This document shows, one piece after another, positions 8,710-17,251 of a stretch of DNA of 64,000 nucleotides (position 1 is its first letter; every line of letters starts with the position of its first letter). The translations under genes were made by a program, and so were the position numbers. The DNA lies in the NCBI RefSeq assembly GCF_024448695.1, contig NZ_JAMOHY010000002.1, forward strand, positions 248,001 to 312,000, written 5' to 3'. This stretch comes from Stutzerimonas stutzeri. GTDB lineage: Bacteria; Pseudomonadota; Gammaproteobacteria; Pseudomonadales; Pseudomonadaceae. The notes below the pieces were generated by a model. That model searched no databases, was not told the origin of the DNA, and was given only the letters and a program-made list of their open reading frames with translations.

Positions 8710-10483
8710 CGGCGTTGATCCACTCTTTGACGACCTGGGCCACCCGGCCCGGGTCCTCGGCTACCAGATTCTTGATGGCATTCAGTTGCGCATCGTATCC
8801 CTCGCTCGGGCTCGGCAGCATGATGCTCTGCGGACCGCTCAGGCTGACCCGGTCGCTGGACAGCGCACCCTCGGCGTCCATATCGCCCAGCTCGGCGTCA
8901 CCACCAACCGACTGCAATTCCTTGCCCTTGCCGGCATGGGTCAGGCCTTTAAGTACCGGGCGCAGTACGCCGAACACCAGCACCAGGATGAACAGCACGC
9001 CGAGCACCTGTTTGACGATGTCCCAGAACCAGGGCTGCGAGTAGAACGGCGGCTCTTCAAAGGCTTCGCCGAAGGAGTCAGGCGCAAAGGGCGCGTTGAT
9101 CACACTGACGCTGTCGCCACGGCTGGCATCGAAGCCCACGGCATCCTGCACCAGACGGGTGAAGCGCGCCAATTCTTCGGCGGTTCGCGGCACCCGTGTC
9201 GTTTGTCCGTCAGCGGCAATCACAACCTGGTCATCCAGCACCACGGCAACCGACAGGCGGCGCAGGCGACCCTGCTGCTGCTTGGTGTAGCTGATGGAGC
9301 GATCCAGCTCATAGTTGCGCGTCGATTGCTCGCGCTTGTCTGCCGGATAAGGCGCCAGCATCGGCTGCCCGGTCACAGGGTCCATGACCTGCTGGCCATT
9401 GGCGTCCAGCAGCGGCTGCCCGGGCGCAATGGCGCCGGCCGCGGCCTGCCCGGCCAAGGCATTTTCCGGCGCTGCGGCGGGGCCGGGTGGCTGGTTGCTC
9501 AATGCCCCTGGCACGCCCTGCGGGCCGAGGCTGCTCTGGCGCTGCTCATTGACGCTTTGCTCGCTGCGCAGCGCCGGCTGATCGGGGTTGAAAGTTTCCG
9601 AGGTTGACTCGACTGCGCTGAAGTCCACATCGGCGGACACTTCGGCCTTGTAGCGGCCACTGCCCAACACGGGCTGCAGGATATTGTGCACGCGCTGGGT
9701 GTAGAGGCTTTCCATGCGGCGACTGTAATCGAACTGCTTGCCGGCCATGCTCAGCTCGGTCAGCTCCTGCTGGTCGGATAGCAGGTTGCCCTTCTGGTCC
9801 ACCACGGTGATCTGGGACTTGTGCAGCTCCGGCACGCTGGTTGCCACCAGGTTGATGATCGCCATGACCTGGCTCGGCTCAAGGCTGCGCCCCGGATAGA
9901 GTTCCACCAGTACCGAGGCACTGGGCTTGCGTTCGTCGCGAACGAACACCGAGCTTTTCGGAATGGCCAGGTGCACACGCGCACCCTTGACGTTGTTCAG
10001 GCTGGAGACGGTACGCCCCAGCTCGCCTTCCAGGCCCCGGCGATAACGCGTGGCTTCCATGAACTGACTGGTGCCGAGCCCCTGCTCACGGTCAAGAATT
10101 TCAAAACCAATGTTGCTGTCAGCAGGCGCGATCCCAGCGCTGGCCAGCCGCAGTCGTGCACGGGCGAGATCGCCCGCCTTGACCAGCAAGGCGCCGGAAG
10201 TGGGCTCTACGGTATAGGTGATATCGGCTGCCGCGAGGGTTTCCATGACCTGGTTGGCATCCATGCCGGCGAGACTGCCGAGCAGCGGACGATAATCCGG
10301 CTGCTGCGACCAGAGCACCACGGCAAAGCCAATGGCGACACTCGCAGCCAGCCCGACGAGCAGGCCGATCTGCCGCAGCATCGACATCTCGGAAAGATTT
10401 TCCAGGAAGGACAGGCCAAGCAGAGGCTTCTTCGGCTCACCCGAATCAACCGTCACTGGAACCTTGCCAAGCGCGTCAGCCAT
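8702..10483 (-). CDS. fliF: Flagellar MS-ring protein FliF
   Basis: FliF forms the inner-membrane MS ring on which the basal body is built. The 593-residue protein has two membrane helices: one near residues 38-60 (IGLLVGLAASVAIGFAVVLW) and one near 455-485 (IVKQVLGVLFILVLVFGVLR). Between them are the periplasmic ring-building motifs (EGELGRTVSSLNNVKGARVH, VELYPGRSLEPSQVMAIINL). The Pro/Gly/Ala-rich loop near residues 320-380 and the acidic C-terminal tail that binds FliG (GRVAQVVKEWINADE) are as expected. fliE precedes it by 14 bases. Confidence 0.98.
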   Translation of the reverse strand: MADALGKVPVTVDSGEPKKPLLGLSFLENLSEMSMLRQIGLLVGLAASVAIGFAVVLWSQQPDYRPLLGSLAGMDANQVMETLAAADITYTVEPTSGALLVKAGDLARARLRLASAGIAPADSNIGFEILDREQGLGTSQFMEATRYRRGLEGELGRTVSSLNNVKGARVHLAIPKSSVFVRDERKPSASVLVELYPGRSLEPSQVMAIINLVATSVPELHKSQITVVDQKGNLLSDQQELTELSMAGKQFDYSRRMESLYTQRVHNILQPVLGSGRYKAEVSADVDFSAVESTSETFNPDQPALRSEQSVNEQRQSSLGPQGVPGALSNQPPGPAAAPENALAGQAAAGAIAPGQPLLDANGQQVMDPVTGQPMLAPYPADKREQSTRNYELDRSISYTKQQQGRLRRLSVAVVLDDQVVIAADGQTTRVPRTAEELARFTRLVQDAVGFDASRGDSVSVINAPFAPDSFGEAFEEPPFYSQPWFWDIVKQVLGVLFILVLVFGVLRPVLKGLTHAGKGKELQSVGGDAELGDMDAEGALSSDRVSLSGPQSIMLPSPSEGYDAQLNAIKNLVAEDPGRVAQVVKEWINADE

Positions 10484-10497
10484 TGTTCAACCCTGCC

Positions 10498-10827
10498 TCA
10501 AACCGGCATCTGCATGATGTCTTGATAGGCCTGGACCAGCTTGTTACGAACCTGTGTCATGGCCTGAAAGGAAACGCTGGCCTTTTGCGAAGCGATCATG
10601 ACATCCGTCAGATCGATACCGCCCTGCCCCATCTCGAAGGCAGTAGCCAGCTGATTGGAGGCTTGCTGGGTTTCATTCACTTTATTGACCGCCTGCCCGA
10701 GCATCTCGGAAAAGCTCGGCGCACCGACCTCCGGCACTGCAGGCTCCGGCCTGGAACGCGCCATGGCATCAGTCTGCATGGCCCGCATTTCCAGCATCAA
10801 TCGATTGAATTCAACACCTTGACTCAT
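10498..10827 (-). CDS. fliE: Flagellar hook-basal body protein FliE
   Basis: FliE is the small export substrate that joins the MS ring to the proximal rod. The 109-residue form starts at [18 protein letters not shown], chosen because GGAGG lies five bases before that ATG; an in-frame TTG 12 bases earlier overlaps this ribosome site and is unlikely. The C-terminal FliE domain is clear ([20 protein letters not shown] then [14 protein letters not shown]). It is the first gene of the fliEFGHIJ operon behind a sigma-54 promoter. Confidence 0.96.
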   Translation of the reverse strand: MSQGVEFNRLMLEMRAMQTDAMARSRPEPAVPEVGAPSFSEMLGQAVNKVNETQQASNQLATAFEMGQGGIDLTDVMIASQKASVSFQAMTQVRNKLVQAYQDIMQMPV

Positions 10828-10883
10828 TGCTTCCTCCAACAGCTGCGGTTTTTTTGACGCATCGCAGCGAGCACGTTCGTAAT

Positions 10884-10899
10884 AGCAACATCAATGCCA
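10884..10899 (-). promoter_or_regulatory. Sigma-54 promoter of fliEFGHIJ
   Basis: The minus strand reads TGGCAT-TGATG-TTGCT, differing from TGGCAC-N5-TTGCW at one base and keeping the GG/GC pair at the right spacing. It is 57 bases upstream of the fliE ATG. In other pseudomonads fliE is transcribed by RpoN with FleQ/FleR. Confidence 0.85.
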
Positions 10900-11082
10900 G
10901 TCCTGGAACGAAGCCACATGGAACTCGTCGGCAAATCCACGCAGTCCCTTCTGCTGCTCCCTGACGCAGGAACCGTCTTGGCGATTTACCAGCTGTAATG
11001 CCCGTCACGCTGCCGGCTGTATGGTGACGCGAGCCATCCGACCCCTTAGGCTAAAGCGCAAATAAAACCAACAAGGACAACC

Positions 11083-12279
11083 ATGCCGGACACCGCTCGC
11101 TTGCTCTCCCGCCCACTCACCGACAGCTCGCCCTCGACGATAGTCGCCGGTTTCATCGCCATGCTTACCGGCTACACCAGCTCGCTGGTGCTGATGTTTC
11201 AGGCAGGCCAGGCCGCCGGACTCAGCAGTGGCGAGATTTCATCCTGGATCTGGTCACTGTCCATTGGCATGGCGATTTGCAGCATTGGCCTTTCATTGCG
11301 CTATCGAACCCCCGTGGTCATTGCCTGGTCGACACCCGGCGCGGCACTGCTGATCAGCAGCCTGCCCGGCGTTCCCTATGGCGAGGCCATCGGCGCCTTT
11401 ATCTTCGCCTCCGCATTGATTGCCCTGTGCGGGCTGACCGGCAGCTTTGAACGCCTGATGCGTCGGGTTCCGGCGTCGCTCGCGGCGGCCCTGCTGGCCG
11501 GCGTGCTGTTCAACATCGGTATCGAGATTTTCCGTGCCGTTGAAGTACAGCCCTTGTTGGTCCTGGGGATGTTCTTCGGTTACCTGCTGGCCAAGCGCCT
11601 GCTGCCACGTTACGCAGTGCTCACCGCACTGGTTGTCGGCTGCGCGCTGGCCGGTGGGCTGGGTCTGCTGGACTTCAGGCAGCTGAGTCTGGAAATTGCA
11701 GTACCGGTGTGGACGACTCCGGCACTGTCGTTCGCGGCCATTTTCAGCATCGGCATCCCGCTGTTCGTGATTGCCATGGCGTCGCAGAACATGCCGGGGC
11801 TTGCAGTACTGCGCGCGGAAGGCTATCAGGTGCCGGCCTCGCCGCTGATTTCCATCACCGGCATCGCCTCGGTGCTGCTTGCGCCATTCGGCTCCCATGG
11901 CATTCATCTGGCGGCCATCACCATGGCCATCTGCAGCGGCCCGGAAGCGCATCCAGACCCTTCCAGGCGGTATACCGCTGCGGTCTGGTGCGGGCTGTTC
12001 TATGGCATTGCCGGTATTTTCGGGGCGACGCTGGCAGCCCTGTTCGCGTCCTTTCCGGCGGCACTGGTGCTGTCCATCGCCGCGCTGGCCCTGCTGGGGT
12101 CGATCGGCAGCGGCCTGACCCAGGCCATGCACCTGCCACGCGAGCGCGAAGCGGCGCTGATCACCTTCATGGTTACTGCATCGGGCCTGACACTGTTCGG
12201 CATCGGCTCAGCACTATGGGGGCTGGTCGCCGGCGTACTGACACTCTGGATCCTCAATGGCCACAAAACTGCGGAGTAA
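11083..12279 (+). CDS. BenE family benzoate/H+ symporter-like transporter
   Basis: A 398-residue polytopic inner-membrane protein of the BenE family, with about 11-12 hydrophobic segments. Family signatures include IVAGFIAMLTGYTSSLVLMF, TPVVIAWSTPGAALL, ASQNMPGLAVLR and APFGSHGIHLAAITMAICSG. BenE proteins import benzoate or related aromatic acids with protons; the true substrate cannot be read here because no benABCD or catechol genes are nearby. AAGGA lies six bases before the ATG. It is divergent from fliE, an unusual neighbour, since fleSR genes normally sit there. Confidence 0.88.
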   Translation: MPDTARLLSRPLTDSSPSTIVAGFIAMLTGYTSSLVLMFQAGQAAGLSSGEISSWIWSLSIGMAICSIGLSLRYRTPVVIAWSTPGAALLISSLPGVPYGEAIGAFIFASALIALCGLTGSFERLMRRVPASLAAALLAGVLFNIGIEIFRAVEVQPLLVLGMFFGYLLAKRLLPRYAVLTALVVGCALAGGLGLLDFRQLSLEIAVPVWTTPALSFAAIFSIGIPLFVIAMASQNMPGLAVLRAEGYQVPASPLISITGIASVLLAPFGSHGIHLAAITMAICSGPEAHPDPSRRYTAAVWCGLFYGIAGIFGATLAALFASFPAALVLSIAALALLGSIGSGLTQAMHLPREREAALITFMVTASGLTLFGIGSALWGLVAGVLTLWILNGHKTAE

Positions 12280-12403
12280 GGCTGGCAACGTTCGTATACC
12301 GCTATCACTTGGGCGGATACCTTGACATTCCAGCCTTCCGGCTTTGCTTGCGTGGCGGTTCCCGGACGACTAAACCAAGGGTTTGTACTCAGCAGAGGTT
12401 TCC

Positions 12404-13405
12404 ATGAGCCAGATCAACCGCCAGTTCCTGTTGGCCAAGCGCCCCGTCGGCGCGCCTAGCCGCGATACGTTTGAATTCGTCGAAAAGCCGCTGGATGAGC
12501 CCGGCCCTAACCAGATTCTGGTCCAGGTGGAATACCTGTCGCTGGACCCGGCAATGCGCGGCTGGATGAACGACGCCAAATCCTATATTCCGCCCGTCGG
12601 CATCGGTGAAGTCATGCGTGCGCTGGGTGTAGGCAAAGTGATCGCATCCAGGCATCCAGGCTATGCCGAAGGCGACTACGTCAACGGCCCGCTGGGCGTG
12701 CAGGCGTTCTTCCTCGGCGAACCCAAGGGTTTCTACAAGGTCGATCCGAACCAGGCGCCACTGCCACGCTACCTTTCCGCCCTGGGCATGACCGGCATGA
12801 CCGCCTACTTTGCCCTGCTGGCCGTGGGCGAGCCCAAGGCAGGCGAAACCGTTGTTATTTCGGGAGCGGCGGGCGCTGTGGGCAGCGTTGCCGGACAAAT
12901 CGCCCGAATCAAGGGTTGCCGTGTGGTGGGTATCGCCGGCGGCGCAGACAAGTGCCGTTTCCTCACCGAGAAACTCGGCTTCGATGCCGCCATCGACTAC
13001 AAGAGCGAAGACGTGGCTGCGGGACTCAAGCGTGAGTGCCCCAAGGGCGTCGACGTCTATTTCGACAATGTCGGCGGCGAGATACTGGATGCCGCACTGA
13101 CCCGCCTCAGCGTGGGTGCCCGCGTGGTGATTTGCGGCGCGATCAGCCAGTACAACAACAAGGAAGCGGTCAAGGGGCCGGCGAACTACCTGTCGCTGCT
13201 GGTCAACCGCGCACGCATGCAGGGCATGGTGGTCACCGATTACGTTTCACGTTACCCGGAGGCCATGAAGGACATGGCTGGCTGGCTGCAAAGCGGCGAG
13301 CTGAAGAGCAAGGAGGACATCGTCGAAGGACTGGAAACCTTCCCCGAGACGCTGATGAAACTCTTCACCGGCGGCAATTTCGGCAAACTGGTGCTAAAGG
13401 TCTGA
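12404..13405 (+). CDS. NADP-dependent oxidoreductase, MDR family (CurA/prostaglandin-reductase type)
   Basis: A zinc-free medium-chain reductase of the COG2130 group that reduces activated double bonds (enones, curcumin-like compounds) with NADPH. The nucleotide-binding motif is AAGAVGSVAGQIARIKGCRV (about residues 152-171) and the family also shows LSLDPAMRGWM, LGMTGMTAYF, VDVYFDNVGGEILD and GAISQYNN. The start at MSQINRQF (12404) gives 333 residues and has AGAGG eight bases upstream; an in-frame TTG 21 bases earlier is rejected. A perfect -35 (TTGACA, 12322-12327) is present but I see no good -10. The natural substrate is unknown. Confidence 0.88.
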   Translation: MSQINRQFLLAKRPVGAPSRDTFEFVEKPLDEPGPNQILVQVEYLSLDPAMRGWMNDAKSYIPPVGIGEVMRALGVGKVIASRHPGYAEGDYVNGPLGVQAFFLGEPKGFYKVDPNQAPLPRYLSALGMTGMTAYFALLAVGEPKAGETVVISGAAGAVGSVAGQIARIKGCRVVGIAGGADKCRFLTEKLGFDAAIDYKSEDVAAGLKRECPKGVDVYFDNVGGEILDAALTRLSVGARVVICGAISQYNNKEAVKGPANYLSLLVNRARMQGMVVTDYVSRYPEAMKDMAGWLQSGELKSKEDIVEGLETFPETLMKLFTGGNFGKLVLKV

Positions 13406-13421
13406 TCCGCTCTTTCGCGTC

Positions 13422-13479
13422 TGTAGGGCTGAATTTATTCAGCCGCGAATGCGCAAAGCCGAATAAATTCGGCCCTACA
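13422..13479. repeat. REP-like inverted repeat element between convergent genes
   Basis: Two arms, TGTAGGGCTGAATTTATTCAGC (20 of its 22 bases pair) at 13422-13443 and its near reverse complement at 13458-13479, flank a 14-base spacer. Each arm also holds an internal palindrome around GAATTTATTC. The two mismatches are T/C changes that still allow G-U pairs in RNA. This is the layout of pseudomonad intergenic REP/MITE repeats. It lies between the convergent reductase and pyrF genes and may end both transcripts. Only one copy is present in this window. Confidence 0.7.
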
Positions 13480-13497
13480 AGCCGTATGGCGTGAACG

Positions 13498-14208
13498 CTA
13501 TGACAGGGAAACAGACTCCAGCTCGGCCACCACAGCGGCCAATGCCTGGGCCGGATCGGCAGCCTGGGCGATGGGACGACCGATGACCAGATAATCCGAG
13601 CCAGACGCCATCGCCTCGGTCGGCGTCAGGATGCGCCGCTGATCATCAGCGGCGCTGCCGGCTGGCCGGATGCCGGGCGTTATCAGCTGCAACTGCGCAA
13701 ACCGCTCTTTCAGCGGCTGCGCCTCCAGCGCTGAACACACCAGCCCGTCCAGTCCCGCCTGCGCGGCCAGCCCTGCCAGGCGCAGAACCTGCTGCTGCGG
13801 CGCGAGATCCAGACCGATATCGGCAAGATCCGCCTGTTCCATGCTGGTCAGCACCGTCACACCAATCAGCAAAGGCTTAGTGCCATTCGCCTTGTCCAGC
13901 GTCTCGCGGCAAGCCGTCATCATCCGCAGGCCGCCCGAGCAATGTACGTTGACCATCCACACACCCAGTTCTGCCGCAGCCTTGACGGCCATCGCGGTGG
14001 TATTGGGAATGTCATGGAATTTCAGATCCAGAAACACCTCGAAGCCCTTGGCTTGCAGGGCTTCGACCACCTGCGGACCGCAGCGGGTGAACAGCTCCTT
14101 GCCAACCTTGACCCGACAGAGTGTCGGATCAAGCTGTCCGGCCAGCGCCAGCGCGGCATCACGGGAAGGAAAATCGAGCGCAACGATGATGGGCGTCTGG
14201 CAGGTCAT
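13498..14208 (-). CDS. pyrF: Orotidine 5'-phosphate decarboxylase
   Basis: PyrF decarboxylates OMP to UMP, the last step of de novo pyrimidine synthesis. The 236-residue protein has the diagnostic catalytic motif [10 protein letters not shown] near residue 60 (Asp-Lys-Asp array), [14 protein letters not shown] at the N-terminus and TPGIRPAG and [12 protein letters not shown] phosphate-binding loops at the C-terminus. An upstream in-frame extension was discarded: the ATG at 14208 starts the conserved domain and has AAGGA six bases before it. It is the normal neighbour of the DUF2897 gene in pseudomonads. Confidence 0.97.
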   Translation of the reverse strand: MTCQTPIIVALDFPSRDAALALAGQLDPTLCRVKVGKELFTRCGPQVVEALQAKGFEVFLDLKFHDIPNTTAMAVKAAAELGVWMVNVHCSGGLRMMTACRETLDKANGTKPLLIGVTVLTSMEQADLADIGLDLAPQQQVLRLAGLAAQAGLDGLVCSALEAQPLKERFAQLQLITPGIRPAGSAADDQRRILTPTEAMASGSDYLVIGRPIAQAADPAQALAAVVAELESVSLS

Positions 14209-14361
14209 GGCGAAATCCTTGAGAAAATTCGGCGCGTATTGTCGCAGAAAACAACGTTTTAAACTTCGCTGCCGGACGTCCCCATAGCCAACCGGAGGTG
14301 ACGCTACCCCTGCCACGGCGTAAGGTGACAGGTACCACCTTCCCGTGTTCAGGAGAGAAAA

Positions 14362-14529
14362 ATGCCTTGGTATATCTGGTTACTGCTGGCCCTGGTGCTC
14401 GGCACTATCGTCGGCGGGTTGCTGATGTTGCGCGCCGGCGCCCGCAAGATTCCCCTGACCGAAGAACAGAAGCAGCGTATCGCCCGGCGAAACGCCGAAG
14501 CGGACGCCGAGGATGCACGAAACAGGTAG
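14362..14529 (+). CDS. Small membrane protein, DUF2897 family
   Basis: A 55-residue protein starting [20 protein letters not shown]: one N-terminal membrane helix (residues 3-24) followed by a charged cytoplasmic tail ([17 protein letters not shown]). Length, topology and the place divergent from pyrF match DUF2897, whose function is unknown. AGGAGAG lies just before the ATG. The stop is three bases from the stop of the convergent MocR-type gene. Confidence 0.8.
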   Translation: MPWYIWLLLALVLGTIVGGLLMLRAGARKIPLTEEQKQRIARRNAEADAEDARNR

Positions 14530-14532
14530 TGC

Positions 14533-15963
14533 TCAGGCCGCCTGACGGCAGAGCTGCACAGCGAGTTCGCCCAGCGTCTTCAGCGCCCGCTCCGCCTCGA
14601 CCGTCCACGGCAGTGCGCAATTGAGCCTCACGCAGTGGTTGAACTGCTCGGTATTGCTGAAGATCAGGCCCGGCGCGATGCTGATGCCCTTCTCCAAGGC
14701 CAGCGCATGCAGGTCCTTGGTATTGATCCGGGCCGGCAGGCTGACCCAGAGAATGAAGCCCCCGGTGGGGCGCGTCATCTGGGTGCCTTGCGGAAAATAG
14801 CGCTGTACCGCCAGTTGAAAAGCGCTGAGATTCTTGCGGTATTCCTGCCGGATGGAACGCAGGTGACGGTCATAGCCGCCATTTTCCAGATAGGCCGCAA
14901 CGCCCATCTGGGTGACGCTACAGGCCGAGTGGGTGCTGAAGGTCTGCAACCGCTGGATCTCTTCGCGATAGCGTCCGGGAAGGATCCAGCCGATGCGCAC
15001 GCCCGGTGAAATCGTCTTGGAAAAGCTTGAACAATAGATCACCCGTCCCTCTTGATCATTGGCCTTGAGCGCCCTGATCGGACCCTGATCGAACATCAGC
15101 TCGCCATAGATATCGTCTTCAACGATCTGAATATCAAAACGTGCCGCCAGCTTGAGCAACTGCTTCTGTCGCACGTCAGGCATGCTGCCGCCCAGCGGAT
15201 TGCTCAGGCGCGCCGTCAGCACCAGCGCCTTGATCGGCCACTGACTGGCAGCCAGTTGCAAGGCATCGAGGCTTAGGCCGGTATCCGGGTCACAGGGAAT
15301 CTCGATAACCTTCAGCCCAAGCAGATCAGCCAGTTGCAACAGCCCGTAGTAGCTGGGCGACTCGGCTGCGATCAGGTCTCCAGGGCGGGTCAGCACACGC
15401 AACGACATCTGCAGCGCATCGACACAGCCATGGGTGATCACCACTTCATCCGGCCCGACCACCACGCCGGCATCGCGCATGCGAATCGCCACCTGCCGGC
15501 GCAGCGGTTCGTAGCCGGGGCTGAACATATAGCTGAAGGCCCGCTGGCTCTGGAAGCGGGTGACCTTGGCCAGTTGCTGATGCAGCGCCCGCACCGGCAG
15601 GTAATCGACGTGGGGCACCGCCGCGCCAAAAGGAATCAGGCCGTCACGACGCGACTCGCTGAGCACCTGGTTGATGATGCTGCCGCGGGTTACCAACGCG
15701 GGACGCTCAACCAGAGCGATGTCCGGCGTCGGCGCGGTCAGGGCCGGTGTGTGGTGGACATAGAAGCCGGACTGCGGCCGCGCGCGGATCATCCCCTGAT
15801 CTTCGAGATTGGCGTAAGCCTGCAACACGGTGGCGTGACTGACGTTCAGCTGCTGGCTTAGTTTGCGTACCGAGGGCACGCGCTCGCCTGGTAGATAGAC
15901 ACCCTGCCGAATATCCTCGGCAAGCTGATGTGCGATGCGCTGGTAAAGCAACAGACTGGTCAT
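14533..15963 (-). CDS. MocR-type regulator (GntR wHTH plus aminotransferase-like domain)
   Basis: A 476-residue fusion of an N-terminal GntR winged helix (LAEDIRQGVYLPGERVPSVR, then LNVSHATVLQAYANLEDQGM, residues 14-61) and a fold-type I aminotransferase-like domain. PLP-site features are kept: Lys316 in SSFSKTISPG, SNPLGG at 254-259 and VEDDIYGELM around residue 281. MocR proteins usually sense PLP or an amino compound and act as transcription factors rather than enzymes. No obvious target operon is divergent, but a 6-6 inverted repeat 16 bases upstream (15979-15998) suggests autoregulation. The effector cannot be read from sequence. Confidence 0.9.
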   Translation of the reverse strand: MTSLLLYQRIAHQLAEDIRQGVYLPGERVPSVRKLSQQLNVSHATVLQAYANLEDQGMIRARPQSGFYVHHTPALTAPTPDIALVERPALVTRGSIINQVLSESRRDGLIPFGAAVPHVDYLPVRALHQQLAKVTRFQSQRAFSYMFSPGYEPLRRQVAIRMRDAGVVVGPDEVVITHGCVDALQMSLRVLTRPGDLIAAESPSYYGLLQLADLLGLKVIEIPCDPDTGLSLDALQLAASQWPIKALVLTARLSNPLGGSMPDVRQKQLLKLAARFDIQIVEDDIYGELMFDQGPIRALKANDQEGRVIYCSSFSKTISPGVRIGWILPGRYREEIQRLQTFSTHSACSVTQMGVAAYLENGGYDRHLRSIRQEYRKNLSAFQLAVQRYFPQGTQMTRPTGGFILWVSLPARINTKDLHALALEKGISIAPGLIFSNTEQFNHCVRLNCALPWTVEAERALKTLGELAVQLCRQAA

Positions 15964-15978
15964 TTTGTCGATTCCCGC

Positions 15979-15998
15979 CTACTGGACCGTAACAGTAG
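15979..15998. promoter_or_regulatory. Candidate operator of the MocR-type gene
   Basis: CTACTG-N8-CAGTAG is a perfect 6-bp inverted repeat with an 8-base spacer, starting 16 bases upstream of the regulator's ATG. GntR/MocR proteins bind repeats of this size. The link to this protein is inferred from position. Confidence 0.5.
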
Positions 15999-16078
15999 TA
16001 CAGCGCTGCCAGGCACGACCAATACAGTTATGCAGCGACTGGCCGACACAGTCGATCCCGCGAAGCCTACCGCCGCTT

Positions 16079-16879
16079 TCAGCGCGAGGCGCCCAGCCGC
16101 CCCTCGGCATCGGAAAAGACGATCTCGACCCGGCGGTTCTGCGCACGCCCCCGCGCCGATGCGTTCTCGCTCACCCGAAAGGCCTCTCCGTAACCCACGA
16201 CCTCGATGCGCCGGGCATCAATACCCAGCTCCCCAAGGAAGTTGGCTACCACCTGGGCACGGGAGTGGGACAGCGCAAGATTCTCAGCCGCGCTACCGCG
16301 ATTGTCGGTGTAACCTTCGATACGCACCCTGCGTGCAGGGTTGAGCTGAAGAAAATGCGCCAGTTTGAGCAGCCGATGATTGGCTGCCGGCCCCAGTTCG
16401 GCACTGGACGGCTTGAACAGTACATCGCCCAGGGTCATCACCAGGCCACGACCGGTTTCGGCTGCAGCAAGGTTGATCATCTGATCTTCCAGCCACTGGC
16501 CCTGCTGGCGGATATTCATCAAACGCGCCTGCTGCAGGGTCCGGCGCAACCGTTCGCGCTCCATTTCCAGCTGCGTCACGCGGCGCTGGTTCTGCGTCTG
16601 CTCGCCATGCTGGCTGGCGATCTGGCTATAACGCTGGCTCAGGTAGGCGTAATGCAAGGCATCCTCGGTGTTGCCCAGATAACTGGCAAAGCGCTGAGCG
16701 CGCTCCAGCGACTCCTCGGCACGTCTCACATCCAGGGGCGCATCACCCACTACCTGCGGATTACTGCTGACGGCCTGGTATGCCAGCTTCGCCTCTTCCA
16801 GCGCCTGTTTGACATCAGGGCTCGCGCATCCCTGAAGCACGCCCAGTGCCAACAGTCCGGCGACAAGACAATTCTTCAC
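16079..16879 (-). CDS. OmpA-family outer-membrane lipoprotein with DUF4398 N-terminal region
   Basis: A 266-residue predicted lipoprotein. The signal peptide ends in the lipobox LQGC (Cys18) and Ala follows, so outer-membrane sorting is expected. Residues 20-75 form a DUF4398-like helix (ALEEAKLAYQAVSSNPQV), then a charged coiled coil (QLEMERERLRRTLQQARL), and a C-terminal OmpA peptidoglycan-binding domain with IEGYTDNRGSAAENLALSHS, GYGEAF and GRAQNRRVEIV. It probably tethers the outer membrane to peptidoglycan. Its start overlaps the preceding DUF4398 lipoprotein gene by four bases, so the pair likely acts together. Confidence 0.9.
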   Translation of the reverse strand: MKNCLVAGLLALGVLQGCASPDVKQALEEAKLAYQAVSSNPQVVGDAPLDVRRAEESLERAQRFASYLGNTEDALHYAYLSQRYSQIASQHGEQTQNQRRVTQLEMERERLRRTLQQARLMNIRQQGQWLEDQMINLAAAETGRGLVMTLGDVLFKPSSAELGPAANHRLLKLAHFLQLNPARRVRIEGYTDNRGSAAENLALSHSRAQVVANFLGELGIDARRIEVVGYGEAFRVSENASARGRAQNRRVEIVFSDAEGRLGASR

Positions 16880-17229
16880 TGCACAGCCCCCAGCTGTTCG
16901 CGGAGCCGCGCGATACGTCCGTTCAGTTCCAGCAGCTGCAACTGGCTCTTCTCGTTCAATACCCTGGCCTCAGCCAGCCGCGCATCCAGCTCCGCCTGCT
17001 CAGCCTGTAGACGCGCTTCCCGGTAGTGCCCGCGGTCCATCGCAGCCCGGGCTTCGTCGAGTTTTTCTTGAGCCATGAGCAGTTCCGGTGCCTGTACCGG
17101 AACGCCAACTGCATGTGCCTGTGCCACAGCTTGTTCGCTGAGTTTCAGCTGCGCATATGGCGCTGGATCACTGGCGCAACCGCCGATCATGGCCAGCATC
17201 ACAAGCGTGCAGGAAAGAGATGTTCTCAA
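16876..17229 (-). CDS. DUF4398 lipoprotein
   Basis: A 117-residue lipoprotein with lipobox IGGC (Cys18) followed by ASDP. The rest is a long helical hairpin rich in Ala, Glu, Leu and Arg (EKLDEARAAMDRGHYREARL, QAEQAELDARLAEARVLNEK), as expected for DUF4398. Function is not known. It shares its N-terminal pattern with the larger OmpA-domain protein next door, as if the two arose by duplication and domain addition. It lies 22 bases downstream of the binding-protein gene. Confidence 0.85.
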   Translation of the reverse strand: MRTSLSCTLVMLAMIGGCASDPAPYAQLKLSEQAVAQAHAVGVPVQAPELLMAQEKLDEARAAMDRGHYREARLQAEQAELDARLAEARVLNEKSQLQLLELNGRIARLREQLGAVQ

Positions 17230-17251
17230 GCGCGTATTCCCGGATAGCAGG

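Noticed and set aside
7282-8718. 478-codon open frame opposite fliH and fliG
   Set aside because: His/Leu/Gly-rich composition typical of antisense reading of GC-rich genes; no ribosome site or family motif.
10498-10839. Longer FliE starting at a TTG four codons upstream
   Set aside because: The TTG overlaps the GGAGG that serves the ATG at 10827.
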